Positions 8,719-15,988 of a DNA stretch of 44,294 nucleotides are shown here, one piece after another (positions within the stretch are counted from its first letter, which is position 1; each line of letters starts with the position of its first letter). Origin of the DNA: a virus. The stretch lies in IMG/VR virus record IMGVR_UViG_3300044608_001275, positions 1 to 44,294 of that record, one strand, 5' to 3'. The translations under genes were made by a program, and so were the position numbers. The notes beneath the pieces were generated by a model. The model was given only the letters and a program-made list of their open reading frames with translations. It searched no databases and had not been told where the DNA came from.

Positions 8719-9204
8719 ATGTCCGACGCTCCCGCCACCGAAGCTCTCGACGCTCCCGAAGCCCAGGCGGCACAACCGGAGACGTTCACCCTCGATTACG
8801 TCCAGGCGCTCCGGCAGGAAGCCGCCAAGTACCGCTCCGAGAAGAAGGATGCGGTCGCGGCGGCCAAAGCCGAAGTGTTCAAGGACTACGAGGTCAAGCT
8901 GGCCGAGAAAGACACCGCCCTTGCCGAAGCTCAGGGCCAACTGTCGGCTCGCGGACTGGAGCTTCTCAAGCTGAAAGCCGTTCTCGCCGAGGGAATCCCT
9001 TCTGAGGACGTGCAGGAGGTAGCGGCCCTGGTACAGGGCAACGACGAGGAGTCGGTGTCGGAAAGCGTGAAGCGCGTCAAGGCGCTTCTGGACAAAGGTC
9101 CCGTCCGGGACCGACCCGTTGACCCATCACAGGGCTCGGGCAATGACCTTCCGCTCAACGGAGATCCGCTTCTGGAGACCGTCAAGCGGATCGTGGGCGC
9201 CTGA
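8719..9204 (+). CDS. Capsid scaffolding protein
   Basis: The 161-residue, highly charged protein is almost entirely predicted helix and coiled coil (ALRQEAAKYRSEKKDAVAAA and EVKLAEKDTALAEAQGQLSA). Its N-terminus is disordered and acidic, and its tail ends in a basic LETVKRIVGA. This is the usual composition and size for an internal scaffold, placed between MuF and the major capsid gene. It would shape the procapsid and then leave. A strong AGGAGG lies about five bases before the ATG. No protease domain is visible. Confidence 0.85.
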   Translation: MSDAPATEALDAPEAQAAQPETFTLDYVQALRQEAAKYRSEKKDAVAAAKAEVFKDYEVKLAEKDTALAEAQGQLSARGLELLKLKAVLAEGIPSEDVQEVAALVQGNDEESVSESVKRVKALLDKGPVRDRPVDPSQGSGNDLPLNGDPLLETVKRIVGA

Positions 9205-9231
9205 CCCGCATCACAGAAAGCAGACACACCA

Positions 9232-10191
9232 ATGCCAGCATTCAACACCCCGAGCATGGTGGCGCAGACCACTGATTCGATGTTCTCGGGCTTCCTCGAT
9301 CCCGTCCTGTCCGAGGACTACTTCAAGATCATGCAGAAGTCCTCGGTTGTTCAGCAGCTCGCCCGGCAGATCCCGTTGGGGCCGACTGGCGTTCGCATCC
9401 CCCACTGGAACGGCGACGTTCGCGCCAAGTGGGTCGGCGAGGGTCAGCAGAAGCCGGTCACCAAGGGCTCGCTGACCAAGCAGGACGTGGTCCCGCACAA
9501 GATCGCGACGATCTTCGCCGCCTCGTCCGAGGTTGTGCGGGTGAACCCGCAGAACTACCTCAACACCATGCGCGAGCGTGTCGCCGAGGCCATCGCGCTG
9601 GCCTTCGATGCTGCGGTCCTGCACGGCGTGGACAGCCCGTTCGGCAAGAGCGTGGCCGACACCTCCAAGAGCGTGAAGCTCGCCGGCGCCGTCGCGGGTG
9701 ACACCGCGTTCAAGGCGCTCAACGACGGCCTGGACCTTCTGCTGAAGGACAAGACCGGCGTGAACCCGCAGAAGAAGTGGAACGGCACGCTGTTCGACAA
9801 CACCGCGGAGGTCGTGCTCAACACCGCAGTGGACGCCCAGAAGCGCCCACTGTTCATCGAGCCCACCTACACCGAGATCAACTCAGCGTTCCGCGTTGGC
9901 CGCGTACTGGGCCGCCCGGCCTACCTGTCCGATCACGTCACCGACCCGCAGAAGCCCTCCAGCGACACCGGGGTGCTCGGGTTCATGGGCGACTGGACGC
10001 AGATCATCTGGGGCCAGATCGGCGGCATCAGCTACGACGTTTCCGACCAGGCCACCCTGGACCTGTCGGAGAACGGTGACGGGTCCGGTCTGGTCAGCCT
10101 GTGGCAGAACAACCTGGTTGCCGTCCGCGTTGAGGCCGAGTTCGGCGTCCTCGTGAACGACGCTGAGTCGTTCGTGAAACTCACCGCCTAG
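9232..10191 (+). CDS. Major capsid protein (HK97 fold)
   Basis: The 319-residue protein matches actinophage HK97-type capsid proteins: an N-terminal arm (SGFLDPVLSEDYFKIMQKSS), the E-loop region with KWVGEGQQKPVTKGSLTKQD, the spine helix and A-domain (VNPQNYLNTMRERVAEAIAL), and a C-terminal SDQATLDLSENGDGSGLVSL. No cleaved delta domain is seen, consistent with a separate scaffold. The gene lies alone between two spacers and is followed by a strong hairpin, as expected for a very highly expressed gene. Confidence 0.92.
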   Translation: MPAFNTPSMVAQTTDSMFSGFLDPVLSEDYFKIMQKSSVVQQLARQIPLGPTGVRIPHWNGDVRAKWVGEGQQKPVTKGSLTKQDVVPHKIATIFAASSEVVRVNPQNYLNTMRERVAEAIALAFDAAVLHGVDSPFGKSVADTSKSVKLAGAVAGDTAFKALNDGLDLLLKDKTGVNPQKKWNGTLFDNTAEVVLNTAVDAQKRPLFIEPTYTEINSAFRVGRVLGRPAYLSDHVTDPQKPSSDTGVLGFMGDWTQIIWGQIGGISYDVSDQATLDLSENGDGSGLVSLWQNNLVAVRVEAEFGVLVNDAESFVKLTA

Positions 10192-10204
10192 CAAAGGGAT
10201 TATT

Positions 10205-10236
10205 CACCCCAGGGCGGGGAAGCTCGCCCTGGGGTG
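10205..10236 (+). other. 12-bp hairpin after the capsid gene
   Basis: CACCCCAGGGCG (10205-10216) pairs perfectly with CGCCCTGGGGTG (10225-10236) over an 8-nt loop, 14 bases after the capsid stop. There is no T-tract, so full termination is doubtful. Partial termination or protection of the capsid mRNA 3' end are the likely roles. Confidence 0.65.
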
Positions 10237-10260
10237 GCCCCCAATAGAAGGGACTTCGCC

Positions 10261-10428
10261 GTGAAGGTCAAGAACAAAGCAACCGGCACCGAGGCTGACG
10301 TGCCTGAGAGCCTGGCCGCCATGCTAATCAATGCCGGCGGTTGGGAATCCGCGGAAGGCAAGCCCGCCGAGCCCGCCGAGGAGTCCAAGCCGGTTCGCAA
10401 GCGTGCCCCCAGGAAGGCAGCAGGCTAG
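10261..10428 (+). CDS. Small basic protein after capsid
   Basis: This 55-residue protein has a short structured start (MKVKNKATGTEADVPESLAA) with a MLINAGGW helix. It ends in an Ala-Pro-Glu linker and a very basic tail, KPVRKRAPRKAAG. Small proteins of this shape, with a folded head and a Lys/Arg tail, commonly sit between capsid and connector genes in actinophages. GAAGGGA lies about nine bases before the GTG. A capsid or neck accessory role is inferred from position. Confidence 0.7.
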   Translation: MKVKNKATGTEADVPESLAAMLINAGGWESAEGKPAEPAEESKPVRKRAPRKAAG

Positions 10429-10839
10429 ATGGCCTACGCCTCGACCGACGATGTCGCCGTTCGCTGGTCACGCGAACTCTCCTGCGACGAAGTCAAACTC
10501 GTGCAGGTCCGCCTTGAAGATGTCGAACGCCTGATCCGCCGCCGTATCCCCGATCTCGATGCTCTCATCGACGCGGGGAAGGTCGATGTCGAGGATGTCG
10601 TTCAGGTCGAAGCCGATGCGGTGTTGAGGCTGGCTCGTAACCCGGAGGGCTACGTCAGCGAGACCGATGGGAACTACACCTACCAGCTGTCGAAAGACCT
10701 TGCCACGGGCAGGCTTTCGATCACCGCTGATGAGTGGCAGATCCTGGGTGTACGCCGCAATCGGTTGACCACGTTGGTCCCGTCCCTGCTCCTGGGTGAC
10801 GGCAGAACAGTTCTCGGCGAGGCGGAGGTTTCCAGCTAA
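10429..10839 (+). CDS. Head-tail connector (Gp19/Gp15/Gp42-like adaptor)
   Basis: The 136-residue protein begins MAYASTDDVAVRWSRELSCD and continues with a helical bundle (VRLEDVERLIRRRIPDLDAL, then EADAVLRLARNPEG). It ends in a strand-rich segment with TYQLSKDLATGRLSITADEW. This is the pattern of the phage Gp19/Gp15/Gp42 connector family, the first neck ring below the portal. It starts directly at the stop of the small basic gene and is directly followed by the next gene. Confidence 0.85.
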   Translation: MAYASTDDVAVRWSRELSCDEVKLVQVRLEDVERLIRRRIPDLDALIDAGKVDVEDVVQVEADAVLRLARNPEGYVSETDGNYTYQLSKDLATGRLSITADEWQILGVRRNRLTTLVPSLLLGDGRTVLGEAEVSS

Positions 10840-11742
10840 ATGGCAACGGTCATCACGGTTGTGGGCGTCACTAAGCTCATCTACGAGGTGTTGGAGCGGG
10901 ACTACGGTGTCCCGCGCCCCGAGGGCACCGGGACCGGAAACCTCGGCACCGGCACCGGCACCGGCACCGGCGCCACCGCCGGCCTGACCCAGGCCCAGGT
11001 GCAGACCCTGATCGACGCCTCCATCGCGGCGATCCCGGCCGGTACCACCGATCAGGCCGCCGTCGAGGCGATCATCGAGGCCAAGCTCACCGAGTTCGCC
11101 CCGATGATCCAGGAGGCGATCCAGTCTCAGTTCAAGGCGATGCCCGAGTCGATTCGCCTGAACGTCAAGGACCCGGTCGACAGCGCGACCATCGAGGTCA
11201 TCAACCTGTCGGGGCCGAAGAAGGTCGGCAACCTCAACCTCGCGCTGCAGGAGGACGGCAAGCTCAGCGTCAACGGCAAGCGCGTCCTAACGGTCGACGA
11301 CGCACTGGAGGCCGCCGGCGGCGGGATCGACCAGGCCGCCGTCGAGGGCGCTGTCGCCGCCGCGACCGCCGCCATGAAGGACCGCATCGACGGCCTGGAG
11401 AACCAGGTTCGCCTGCTGACGCAATACATCGATCAGCAGGTCGGCACAGTCGTCCAATACGCCGACATGGAGTTGGCGAAGAAGGCTGACGAGACCGCGC
11501 TGACCGCTCTGGCCGACAAGCACGAAGTCGACCTTGGCAACCTACGCCAGGCCATCAACGACACCATCGAGCTCGTGCTGAACAACTACCTCACAAAGCG
11601 GGCATTCCAAGACCTGCTGGACGCGATCAACGGCCCCACCGCGACGATCCAGAGCGTCACCGAGATGTTCTGGCTGCTCAACGACGTAATCATGGCGCTC
11701 ATTGATGCCACCGGAATCGAGATCCCAGGAGGGGTTAAGTGA
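10840..11742 (+). CDS. Virion-region protein with Gly-Thr linker and coiled coil
   Basis: The 300-residue product has a short N-terminal domain (MATVITVVGVTKLIYEVLER) and a Gly-Thr repeat linker near residues 28-45, encoded by tandem GGCACC. The rest is a long, mostly helical region with heptad-like stretches and a TIEVINLSGPKKVGNLNLAL strand section. No family is recognised. It is inserted between two connector genes, where most related phages have none. The shape suggests a trimeric fibre or decoration protein attached to the head or neck. Its stop overlaps the start of the next gene. Confidence 0.65.
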   Translation: MATVITVVGVTKLIYEVLERDYGVPRPEGTGTGNLGTGTGTGTGATAGLTQAQVQTLIDASIAAIPAGTTDQAAVEAIIEAKLTEFAPMIQEAIQSQFKAMPESIRLNVKDPVDSATIEVINLSGPKKVGNLNLALQEDGKLSVNGKRVLTVDDALEAAGGGIDQAAVEGAVAAATAAMKDRIDGLENQVRLLTQYIDQQVGTVVQYADMELAKKADETALTALADKHEVDLGNLRQAINDTIELVLNNYLTKRAFQDLLDAINGPTATIQSVTEMFWLLNDVIMALIDATGIEIPGGVK

Positions 11743-12698
11743 CAACGCATTTCGGGCACAAGGACCGCACCAGCCCGGTGCAGACCTTCCCCAGGGTGAT
11801 CCCTCCGGGTACGGGCGATTGCGACCACACGGCCATTACGGCTGCGCTTCGCTCAATGCAAACCGATGTGGACGTGTTGAAGGCTGACAAGTCTGCGCCA
11901 GTTGATGTGACGGCCCTTAGCAGCCGTGTGCGGGCGCTTGAGGCATCTGTTCTGAACGGCGGTCGGCCTGCCCCTGACCCGGAGCTTGTGCGTATCTCAA
12001 ACACCGCTGTCGGCAACGGTGAGTATGTGGTGACCCCATCGAAAACGATGGGCGCAACGTACACGCACACCCCCGGCGAGTTCGATGACTACCTCGTGGT
12101 GTTCGTGGGCTACACAATCCCCGATGTTGTTCCAGGCGGGTCGACGTGGAACATCACGGTCAAGTACGGCACGCAGACGCTTACCCAGTTGGGTGCGGCT
12201 TTGACAGGCGGTTCACATCCCACCGATAAGACGCGGGGCGAGGTTAGAGCCTACGGTGCGGCTATCACACCGGGCAAAGGCCCGCAGGAAGTTGTGGTCA
12301 CTTGCACCACCGGCACGGATTTGGCTGGTAAAGCCAACAATCCGACTTACACGTTCGCCTCTAACTCTGTGTCGGTGAGTAACTATGCCAGCCACACCAT
12401 TACAGGTACGGCTAACTCTGGCGATACCGACGGCTACGGTGTTCGGGCACGGTATCGGCGGCTTATCGGGATGAGCCAGGTGGCGACTACCCCGGCGAAA
12501 ACGTATGTGCAGTCCGGTGCTGGCGGTCCCGCCAGGGTGTTGTGGGAATCCTCTGACAACGGTGGCAGGCGAGTGGTGGTGTTTGAGGACGCTTGCTCGC
12601 CGGATTCGATGATTATCATGTACGGCGGCAACACGGCTAACCGTTATGCGTCTGGTTCAGTCACGTTCGACGTGTTGGCCCCGCCGAAGGTTATCTGA
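11739..12698 (+). CDS. Beta-sandwich decoration or fibre protein
   Basis: The 319-residue protein has a short coiled-coil-like segment (TAITAALRSMQTDVDVLKAD). It is followed by about 220 residues dominated by Ser, Thr, Gly and Val strands (YLVVFVGYTIPDVVPGGSTW, NITVKYGTQTL, VTFDVLAPPKVI). This resembles C-terminal fibre domains of actinophage tail proteins. A strong AGGAGG precedes the GTG at 11739, which overlaps the previous stop. Base use is less GC-skewed than in neighbouring genes (more GCT, TCT and GTG-ending codons), which hints at separate acquisition. Probably a partner of the upstream coiled-coil protein. Confidence 0.6.
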   Translation: MTTHFGHKDRTSPVQTFPRVIPPGTGDCDHTAITAALRSMQTDVDVLKADKSAPVDVTALSSRVRALEASVLNGGRPAPDPELVRISNTAVGNGEYVVTPSKTMGATYTHTPGEFDDYLVVFVGYTIPDVVPGGSTWNITVKYGTQTLTQLGAALTGGSHPTDKTRGEVRAYGAAITPGKGPQEVVVTCTTGTDLAGKANNPTYTFASNSVSVSNYASHTITGTANSGDTDGYGVRARYRRLIGMSQVATTPAKTYVQSGAGGPARVLWESSDNGGRRVVVFEDACSPDSMIIMYGGNTANRYASGSVTFDVLAPPKVI

Positions 12699-13000
12699 TG
12701 TTGAAACACATCACAGCAGTAATAGTGACTGCTGTGCTGTTCGCTTCTCCTGCGGCTGCGGACGCCTCCTCGTTCATCGAGGAGGCCCGCGCCAGCGGGT
12801 TCACCGCCCCGGATGACGAGCTTCTCCGCGACGGCTACCTCGTGTGCGCTTCATCGGCGCAGGGTGGCGTCAACGACGATCTGATCGGCAGGGGTATGCG
12901 CACGGCGCAGCGGTGGCTGGGCCGGGAAAGCAACCCCGAGAAGGATCAGTCGTTCATCGATCTGGCGCAGAAGTATTTGTGCCCCACCCAGGTTCAATAG
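12698..13000 (+). CDS. Secreted DUF732-like protein
   Basis: The 100-residue protein has a signal peptide (MLKHITAVIVTAVLFASPAAADA, probable cleavage after AAA or ADA). The mature part shows the DUF732 pattern of mycobacterial exported proteins: FIEEARASGF, a central VCASSAQGG and a C-terminal IDLAQKYLCPTQ with a second Cys, so a disulphide is likely. DUF732 is typical of mycobacterial cell envelopes; its function is unknown. Exported proteins do not belong in a head-tail module, so this is probably a moron-type gene. Its ATG overlaps the previous stop. Confidence 0.75.
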   Translation: MLKHITAVIVTAVLFASPAAADASSFIEEARASGFTAPDDELLRDGYLVCASSAQGGVNDDLIGRGMRTAQRWLGRESNPEKDQSFIDLAQKYLCPTQVQ

Positions 13001-13008
13001 GCGTTCCA

Positions 13009-13362
13009 GTGAGCTTGCTGGACAGAGCCAACCAGTGCGTGATCGTCTACCCCGAAGAGGTCGTCACCGACGCCGACGGCAACACCAAGACCCAGCCGTC
13101 CAAGACCGGATTCCACGCCAGGGCAAGGATTCAGCCCATCGGGGCGTCAGGCACCTCGGCCCGGCGGCAGGAGCAGGACAACGAGGGCTTCGAGACCGAG
13201 AAGTGGTACAGCGTCCGCTTCCCGAGAGGCTTCTGCCACATCCTCGGCGCCCAGGCCCAGATCGAGTGGCAGGGAGTCCGGTGGGCGGTTCACGGTGACG
13301 CCATGTACTACACGGGATCTCGCGCCACCGCTCACCTGACCTACACGATCCGGAGGTACTGA
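13009..13362 (+). CDS. Head-tail stopper
   Basis: The 117-residue beta-rich protein (VSLLDRANQCVIVYPEEVVT; RFPRGFCHILGAQAQIEWQG; WAVHGDAMYYTGSRATAHLT) has the size and strand pattern of siphovirus head-closure proteins of the SPP1 gp16 type. These close the neck channel after packaging. It lies between the adaptor-like gene (10429) and the tail-terminator gene, in the usual order but displaced by three inserted genes. The GTG at 13009 lies nine bases after the DUF732-like stop. The next ATG overlaps its stop. Confidence 0.75.
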   Translation: MSLLDRANQCVIVYPEEVVTDADGNTKTQPSKTGFHARARIQPIGASGTSARRQEQDNEGFETEKWYSVRFPRGFCHILGAQAQIEWQGVRWAVHGDAMYYTGSRATAHLTYTIRRY

Positions 13363-13745
13363 TGGCCGAGCTGTACCCGAGGAACGAGCGCACCTTCAAC
13401 GGCATGATCGCCCACATGGACGGCATCCAGGCCGCACTGAAGGCAGAGGCCAACCGCATCGAGGGATTGGCCAACACGCGCCTTGAAGCCGCCCGCGGGT
13501 CCACCCAGTGGACCAAGATCGACGACCCCGCCGGCCAGACGAAGATCGGAGTGGACCGACCCGAGGGCGATTACTCCTCCACCACCTTCGAGGTGTGGAT
13601 GGAGGCCTACAAACAGGGCGCGATGGCCCTGGAGTTCGGCCACGCCCCATCGGGTGTATTCGGCCCAGGAGGCCGGCTTTCGCATGTCAAAACCAAAGCG
13701 CCGTATGGGCTTTACATCATGACAGGCGCCTACATCCAGGCATAG
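13362..13745 (+). CDS. Neck or tail-completion protein (DUF5403-like)
   Basis: The 127-residue protein starts with two helices (FNGMIAHMDGIQAALKAEAN, RLEAARGSTQW). Strands and a motif EFGHAPSGVFGPGGRLSHVK then lead to APYGLYIMTGAYIQA. This is the shape of HK97 gp10-like or DUF5403 proteins encoded just before the tail terminator in actinophages. It probably sits at the head-tail junction. Its ATG overlaps the stopper stop. Confidence 0.7.
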   Translation: MAELYPRNERTFNGMIAHMDGIQAALKAEANRIEGLANTRLEAARGSTQWTKIDDPAGQTKIGVDRPEGDYSSTTFEVWMEAYKQGAMALEFGHAPSGVFGPGGRLSHVKTKAPYGLYIMTGAYIQA

Positions 13746-13754
13746 GAGGTAACC

Positions 13755-14174
13755 GTGTCGAGGATGCCCCGTGTCCAGGCCGTCGTGATGCCCATCCTTC
13801 GGGAGGCCTTCCCGAATGTGAAAGTCAGCTCCTGGGTGGAGGACATCGACTACCGCGAGTTCCCGATGATTCAGGTGCGACGCATCGGCGGCTTCCGGCA
13901 CGACCGGAGGCCCACACAGTTGGCCATGCCGGTGGTTGAGCTGACCGCCTACACCACAACGGGACTGGTCGAGACTGAGCAGCTCTACGAAGAGGCGCTT
14001 GAGGCGCTTTACGCGGCTGTGAAGTCGCAGAAGCAGACCCCTGATGGGTATCTGCATTCGCTGAAAGAAACGATGGGCGCGACCCAGTTCTCATCGCTAT
14101 TCCAGGACTCCTGGCGGGTCCAAGGGCTCATCCAATTCGGGGTCAGACCCCCGATCTCATTGCAAACAAGCTAG
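13755..14174 (+). CDS. Tail terminator protein
   Basis: The 139-residue protein (MPRVQAVVMPILREAFPNVK; EFPMIQVRRIGGFRHDRRPT; VVELTAYTTTGLVETEQLYE) has the alternating helix-strand pattern of tail terminators, which cap the tail tube and join it to the neck. It lies directly before the major tail gene. AGGAGGT lies about seven bases before the GTG at 13755. Confidence 0.8.
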   Translation: MSRMPRVQAVVMPILREAFPNVKVSSWVEDIDYREFPMIQVRRIGGFRHDRRPTQLAMPVVELTAYTTTGLVETEQLYEEALEALYAAVKSQKQTPDGYLHSLKETMGATQFSSLFQDSWRVQGLIQFGVRPPISLQTS

Positions 14175-14184
14175 GAGTTCAACC

Positions 14185-15123
14185 ATGCCACAGAATGACA
14201 ACGCGGTAATCACCGCGGCGGTCGGCTACGTCTTCACCGCCCCGCCTGGGACGGCACGTCCGACACCCGCACAGTTGAAGACCCTCGACCCGGAAGCGTT
14301 CGGCGCCTACAGCATCTCGGTGAAGTCGCTGACCGCCGGCCCGTTCACCCTGACCGTGGGCGGCACCCTCACCTCGATCCCGGCCGGTTCTGCCGCCGCC
14401 GAGGTGCAGACCGCTCTAGAGGCCAATGCGAAGGTCGGCGCCGGCAACGTCAAGGTCACCGGCACCGACATCGTCTCCGGGTTCACCATCGCGTTCATCG
14501 GCGCCCTGCAGGGCACCAAGCCGACCATCGTCGGTTCGACCACCCGCGACGGCGATCCTGACGACCTTCTGGTCGACCCCGACGATGTCGACCCCGACGC
14601 GGATGTCGACCTCGATGCACCTCTCGACGCGGAGCCGCGCGTTGCGGTCACCGTCACCGACGTGACCCTGCCGAACAACTGGCGGTCCATCGGCCACACC
14701 TCCAGAGGTGACCTGCCCGAGCTGGGCTACGACGGCGGTGACACCGAGGTGCGCGGCACCTGGCAGAACGAGTCGCTGCGCGAGGTCGAGACCAAGCCCA
14801 TCGCGGACTTCCTCAAGATGGCGCTGCATCAGTTCGACGTGGACAGCTTCGAGCTGTACTACGGCAAGGACGGTGCCGCTGGCGAGGCCGGCGTGTTCGG
14901 CGTGACCGGGACCGCCGCGCCGGTGGAGAAGGCCCTGCTGATCATCATCGTCGATGGCGACGTGAAGGTCGGCTTCTACAGCCCGAAGGCCTCCTTCCGA
15001 CGCGACGACTCCATCTCGCTGAAGACCGACGAGTTCGCCGCGATCCCGGTGCGCGCGACGTTCCTCAAGTTCGGCAGCGCGAACAAGTACCAGTGGGTCA
15101 ACGCGGACCTCTTCGTCCCCTGA
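14185..15123 (+). CDS. Major tail protein with an inserted beta domain
   Basis: The 312-residue tube protein has N- and C-terminal parts typical of actinophage tail tubes (NWRSIGHTSRGDLPELGYDG; FDVDSFELYYGKDG; SLKTDEFAAIPVRATFLKFG). Between them, near residues 45-120, is an extra domain (GPFTLTVGGTLTSIPAGSAA, then VQTALEANAKVGAGNVKVTG). It repeats the domain found several times in the distal tail protein at 20541. An acidic Asp-rich linker (near residues 125-155) follows. The extra domain is probably displayed on the outside of the tube. Confidence 0.88.
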   Translation: MPQNDNAVITAAVGYVFTAPPGTARPTPAQLKTLDPEAFGAYSISVKSLTAGPFTLTVGGTLTSIPAGSAAAEVQTALEANAKVGAGNVKVTGTDIVSGFTIAFIGALQGTKPTIVGSTTRDGDPDDLLVDPDDVDPDADVDLDAPLDAEPRVAVTVTDVTLPNNWRSIGHTSRGDLPELGYDGGDTEVRGTWQNESLREVETKPIADFLKMALHQFDVDSFELYYGKDGAAGEAGVFGVTGTAAPVEKALLIIIVDGDVKVGFYSPKASFRRDDSISLKTDEFAAIPVRATFLKFGSANKYQWVNADLFVP

Positions 15124-15137
15124 TCCATGTTCGACCG

Positions 15138-15190
15138 GGGGGAGGGGTGGTCTTGGCGGGCCGTCTACCCCTCCCCCTGCCCGCCACTTT
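15138..15190 (+). promoter_or_regulatory. Two overlapping alternative hairpins after the major tail gene
   Basis: Hairpin A pairs GGGGGAGGGGT (15138-15148) with ACCCCTCCCCC (15167-15177). Hairpin B pairs GGCGGGC (15155-15161, inside the loop of A) with GCCCGCC (15179-15185) and is followed by ACTTTT. The linkers are too short for both to form at once, so they exclude each other. B with its T-run looks like a terminator and A like an antiterminator. An arrangement of this kind could lower expression of chaperone and tape-measure genes relative to the tail tube. Confidence 0.5.
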
Positions 15191-15224
15191 TACGACCCGC
15201 CAACAACTTTGAAAGGCTCGCCAC

Positions 15225-15605
15225 ATGTCGAACGTGTTCACCCTCGACAGCATGCGCTCGGAGATCGAGCGCGAGTTCGCCCCGTGCCAGATCGAACTGG
15301 CCGAGGGCAAGACGGTCACCCTACGCAACCTGCTGCGGGTGCCCAAGACCAACCGGGAGTTGATCTACGCCCTGCTCGACGAACTGTCCGAGATCCAGAA
15401 GGCCGAGGACGATAAGGGCCTGGTGTCGACCGAGAAGTCCGCTCAGATCGCACTGCAGATTTTCCCGCTGGTCGCCGACAGCGAGAAGCTCGGCCGGCAA
15501 CTGGTGGAGTCCATCGAAGACGACCTCGCGCTGACGCTGCGCGTGTTCTCTCGGTGGATGGACGGCACCCAGGTGGGGGAAGCCGAGGGCTCGCCGAACT
15601 CATAG
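15225..15605 (+). CDS. Tail assembly chaperone (upstream, G-like product)
   Basis: The 126-residue protein (MSNVFTLDSMRSEIEREFAP; PKTNRELIYALLDELSEIQK) is the short form of the tail chaperone that coats the tape measure before tube assembly. It ends in the zero frame with QVGEAEGSPNS. A portion of ribosomes shifts into the -1 frame near the end to make the long form. Position between the major tail gene and the tape measure, size and the frameshift all fit lambda G. Confidence 0.85.
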   Translation: MSNVFTLDSMRSEIEREFAPCQIELAEGKTVTLRNLLRVPKTNRELIYALLDELSEIQKAEDDKGLVSTEKSAQIALQIFPLVADSEKLGRQLVESIEDDLALTLRVFSRWMDGTQVGEAEGSPNS

Positions 15606-15988
15606 ACGAGTACGGCGAGCATCTTGCGGCCGACCTGCTGGAGCACTATCAGGTCGACCTGCGGGACCTGTTCCACCCCACCAGGCCCCTGACGCCGCTG
15701 TGGCTACTGGTGCTGATCCGCGGGCTGCCCGAGGACTGCCGGTTCAACGCCGAACGTCGCGGCGGGCAGGAGTTCCGCGGCTGGGACGCCGACCGGTGGG
15801 CTGCGGTCGCGACGGTGAATGCTGTTCGGGCGCTGACGTACACCTATGTCTCGGCGCATTCCAAGAGCCGTCCGAAGCCCCCTGAGCCGTTCCCGGTTCC
15901 CGGCGGCGCACGAAAGAACAACGGTCCCGGCTCGTTCGCGTTCATCGCAGCGCAGCAGTTGGCCGCTGCGCGAAAGGCTAAGGGGTAA
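15225..15988 (+). CDS. Tail assembly chaperone, frameshifted (GT-like) product
   Basis: A -1 ribosomal frameshift at the heptamer G GGG GAA (15575-15581) joins the 15225 frame to the frame that runs to 15988. After GAA (15579-15581), reading resumes with AGC at 15581 and gives ...SRGLAELIDEYGEHL. The added part (YGEHLAADLLEHYQVDLRDL, FRGWDADRWAAVATVNAVRA) is the T domain that contacts the tube protein. The downstream frame has no good start of its own, as in lambda G/GT. Its stop overlaps the tape-measure ATG. Confidence 0.85.
15575..15581 (+). promoter_or_regulatory. -1 frameshift slippery site GGGGGAA
   Basis: In the zero frame the heptamer reads G GGG GAA, a canonical X XXY YYZ site. Slipping back one base keeps GGG in the P site and places GGA in the A site. 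The site lies about eight codons before the zero-frame stop, and the -1 frame stays open for over 130 codons. Confidence 0.85.

Noticed and set aside
15138-15185. H-type pseudoknot upstream of the tail chaperones
   Set aside because: The arms are ordered like a pseudoknot, but only one base would have to span an 11-bp stem, which is not feasible; the hairpins are read as alternatives.
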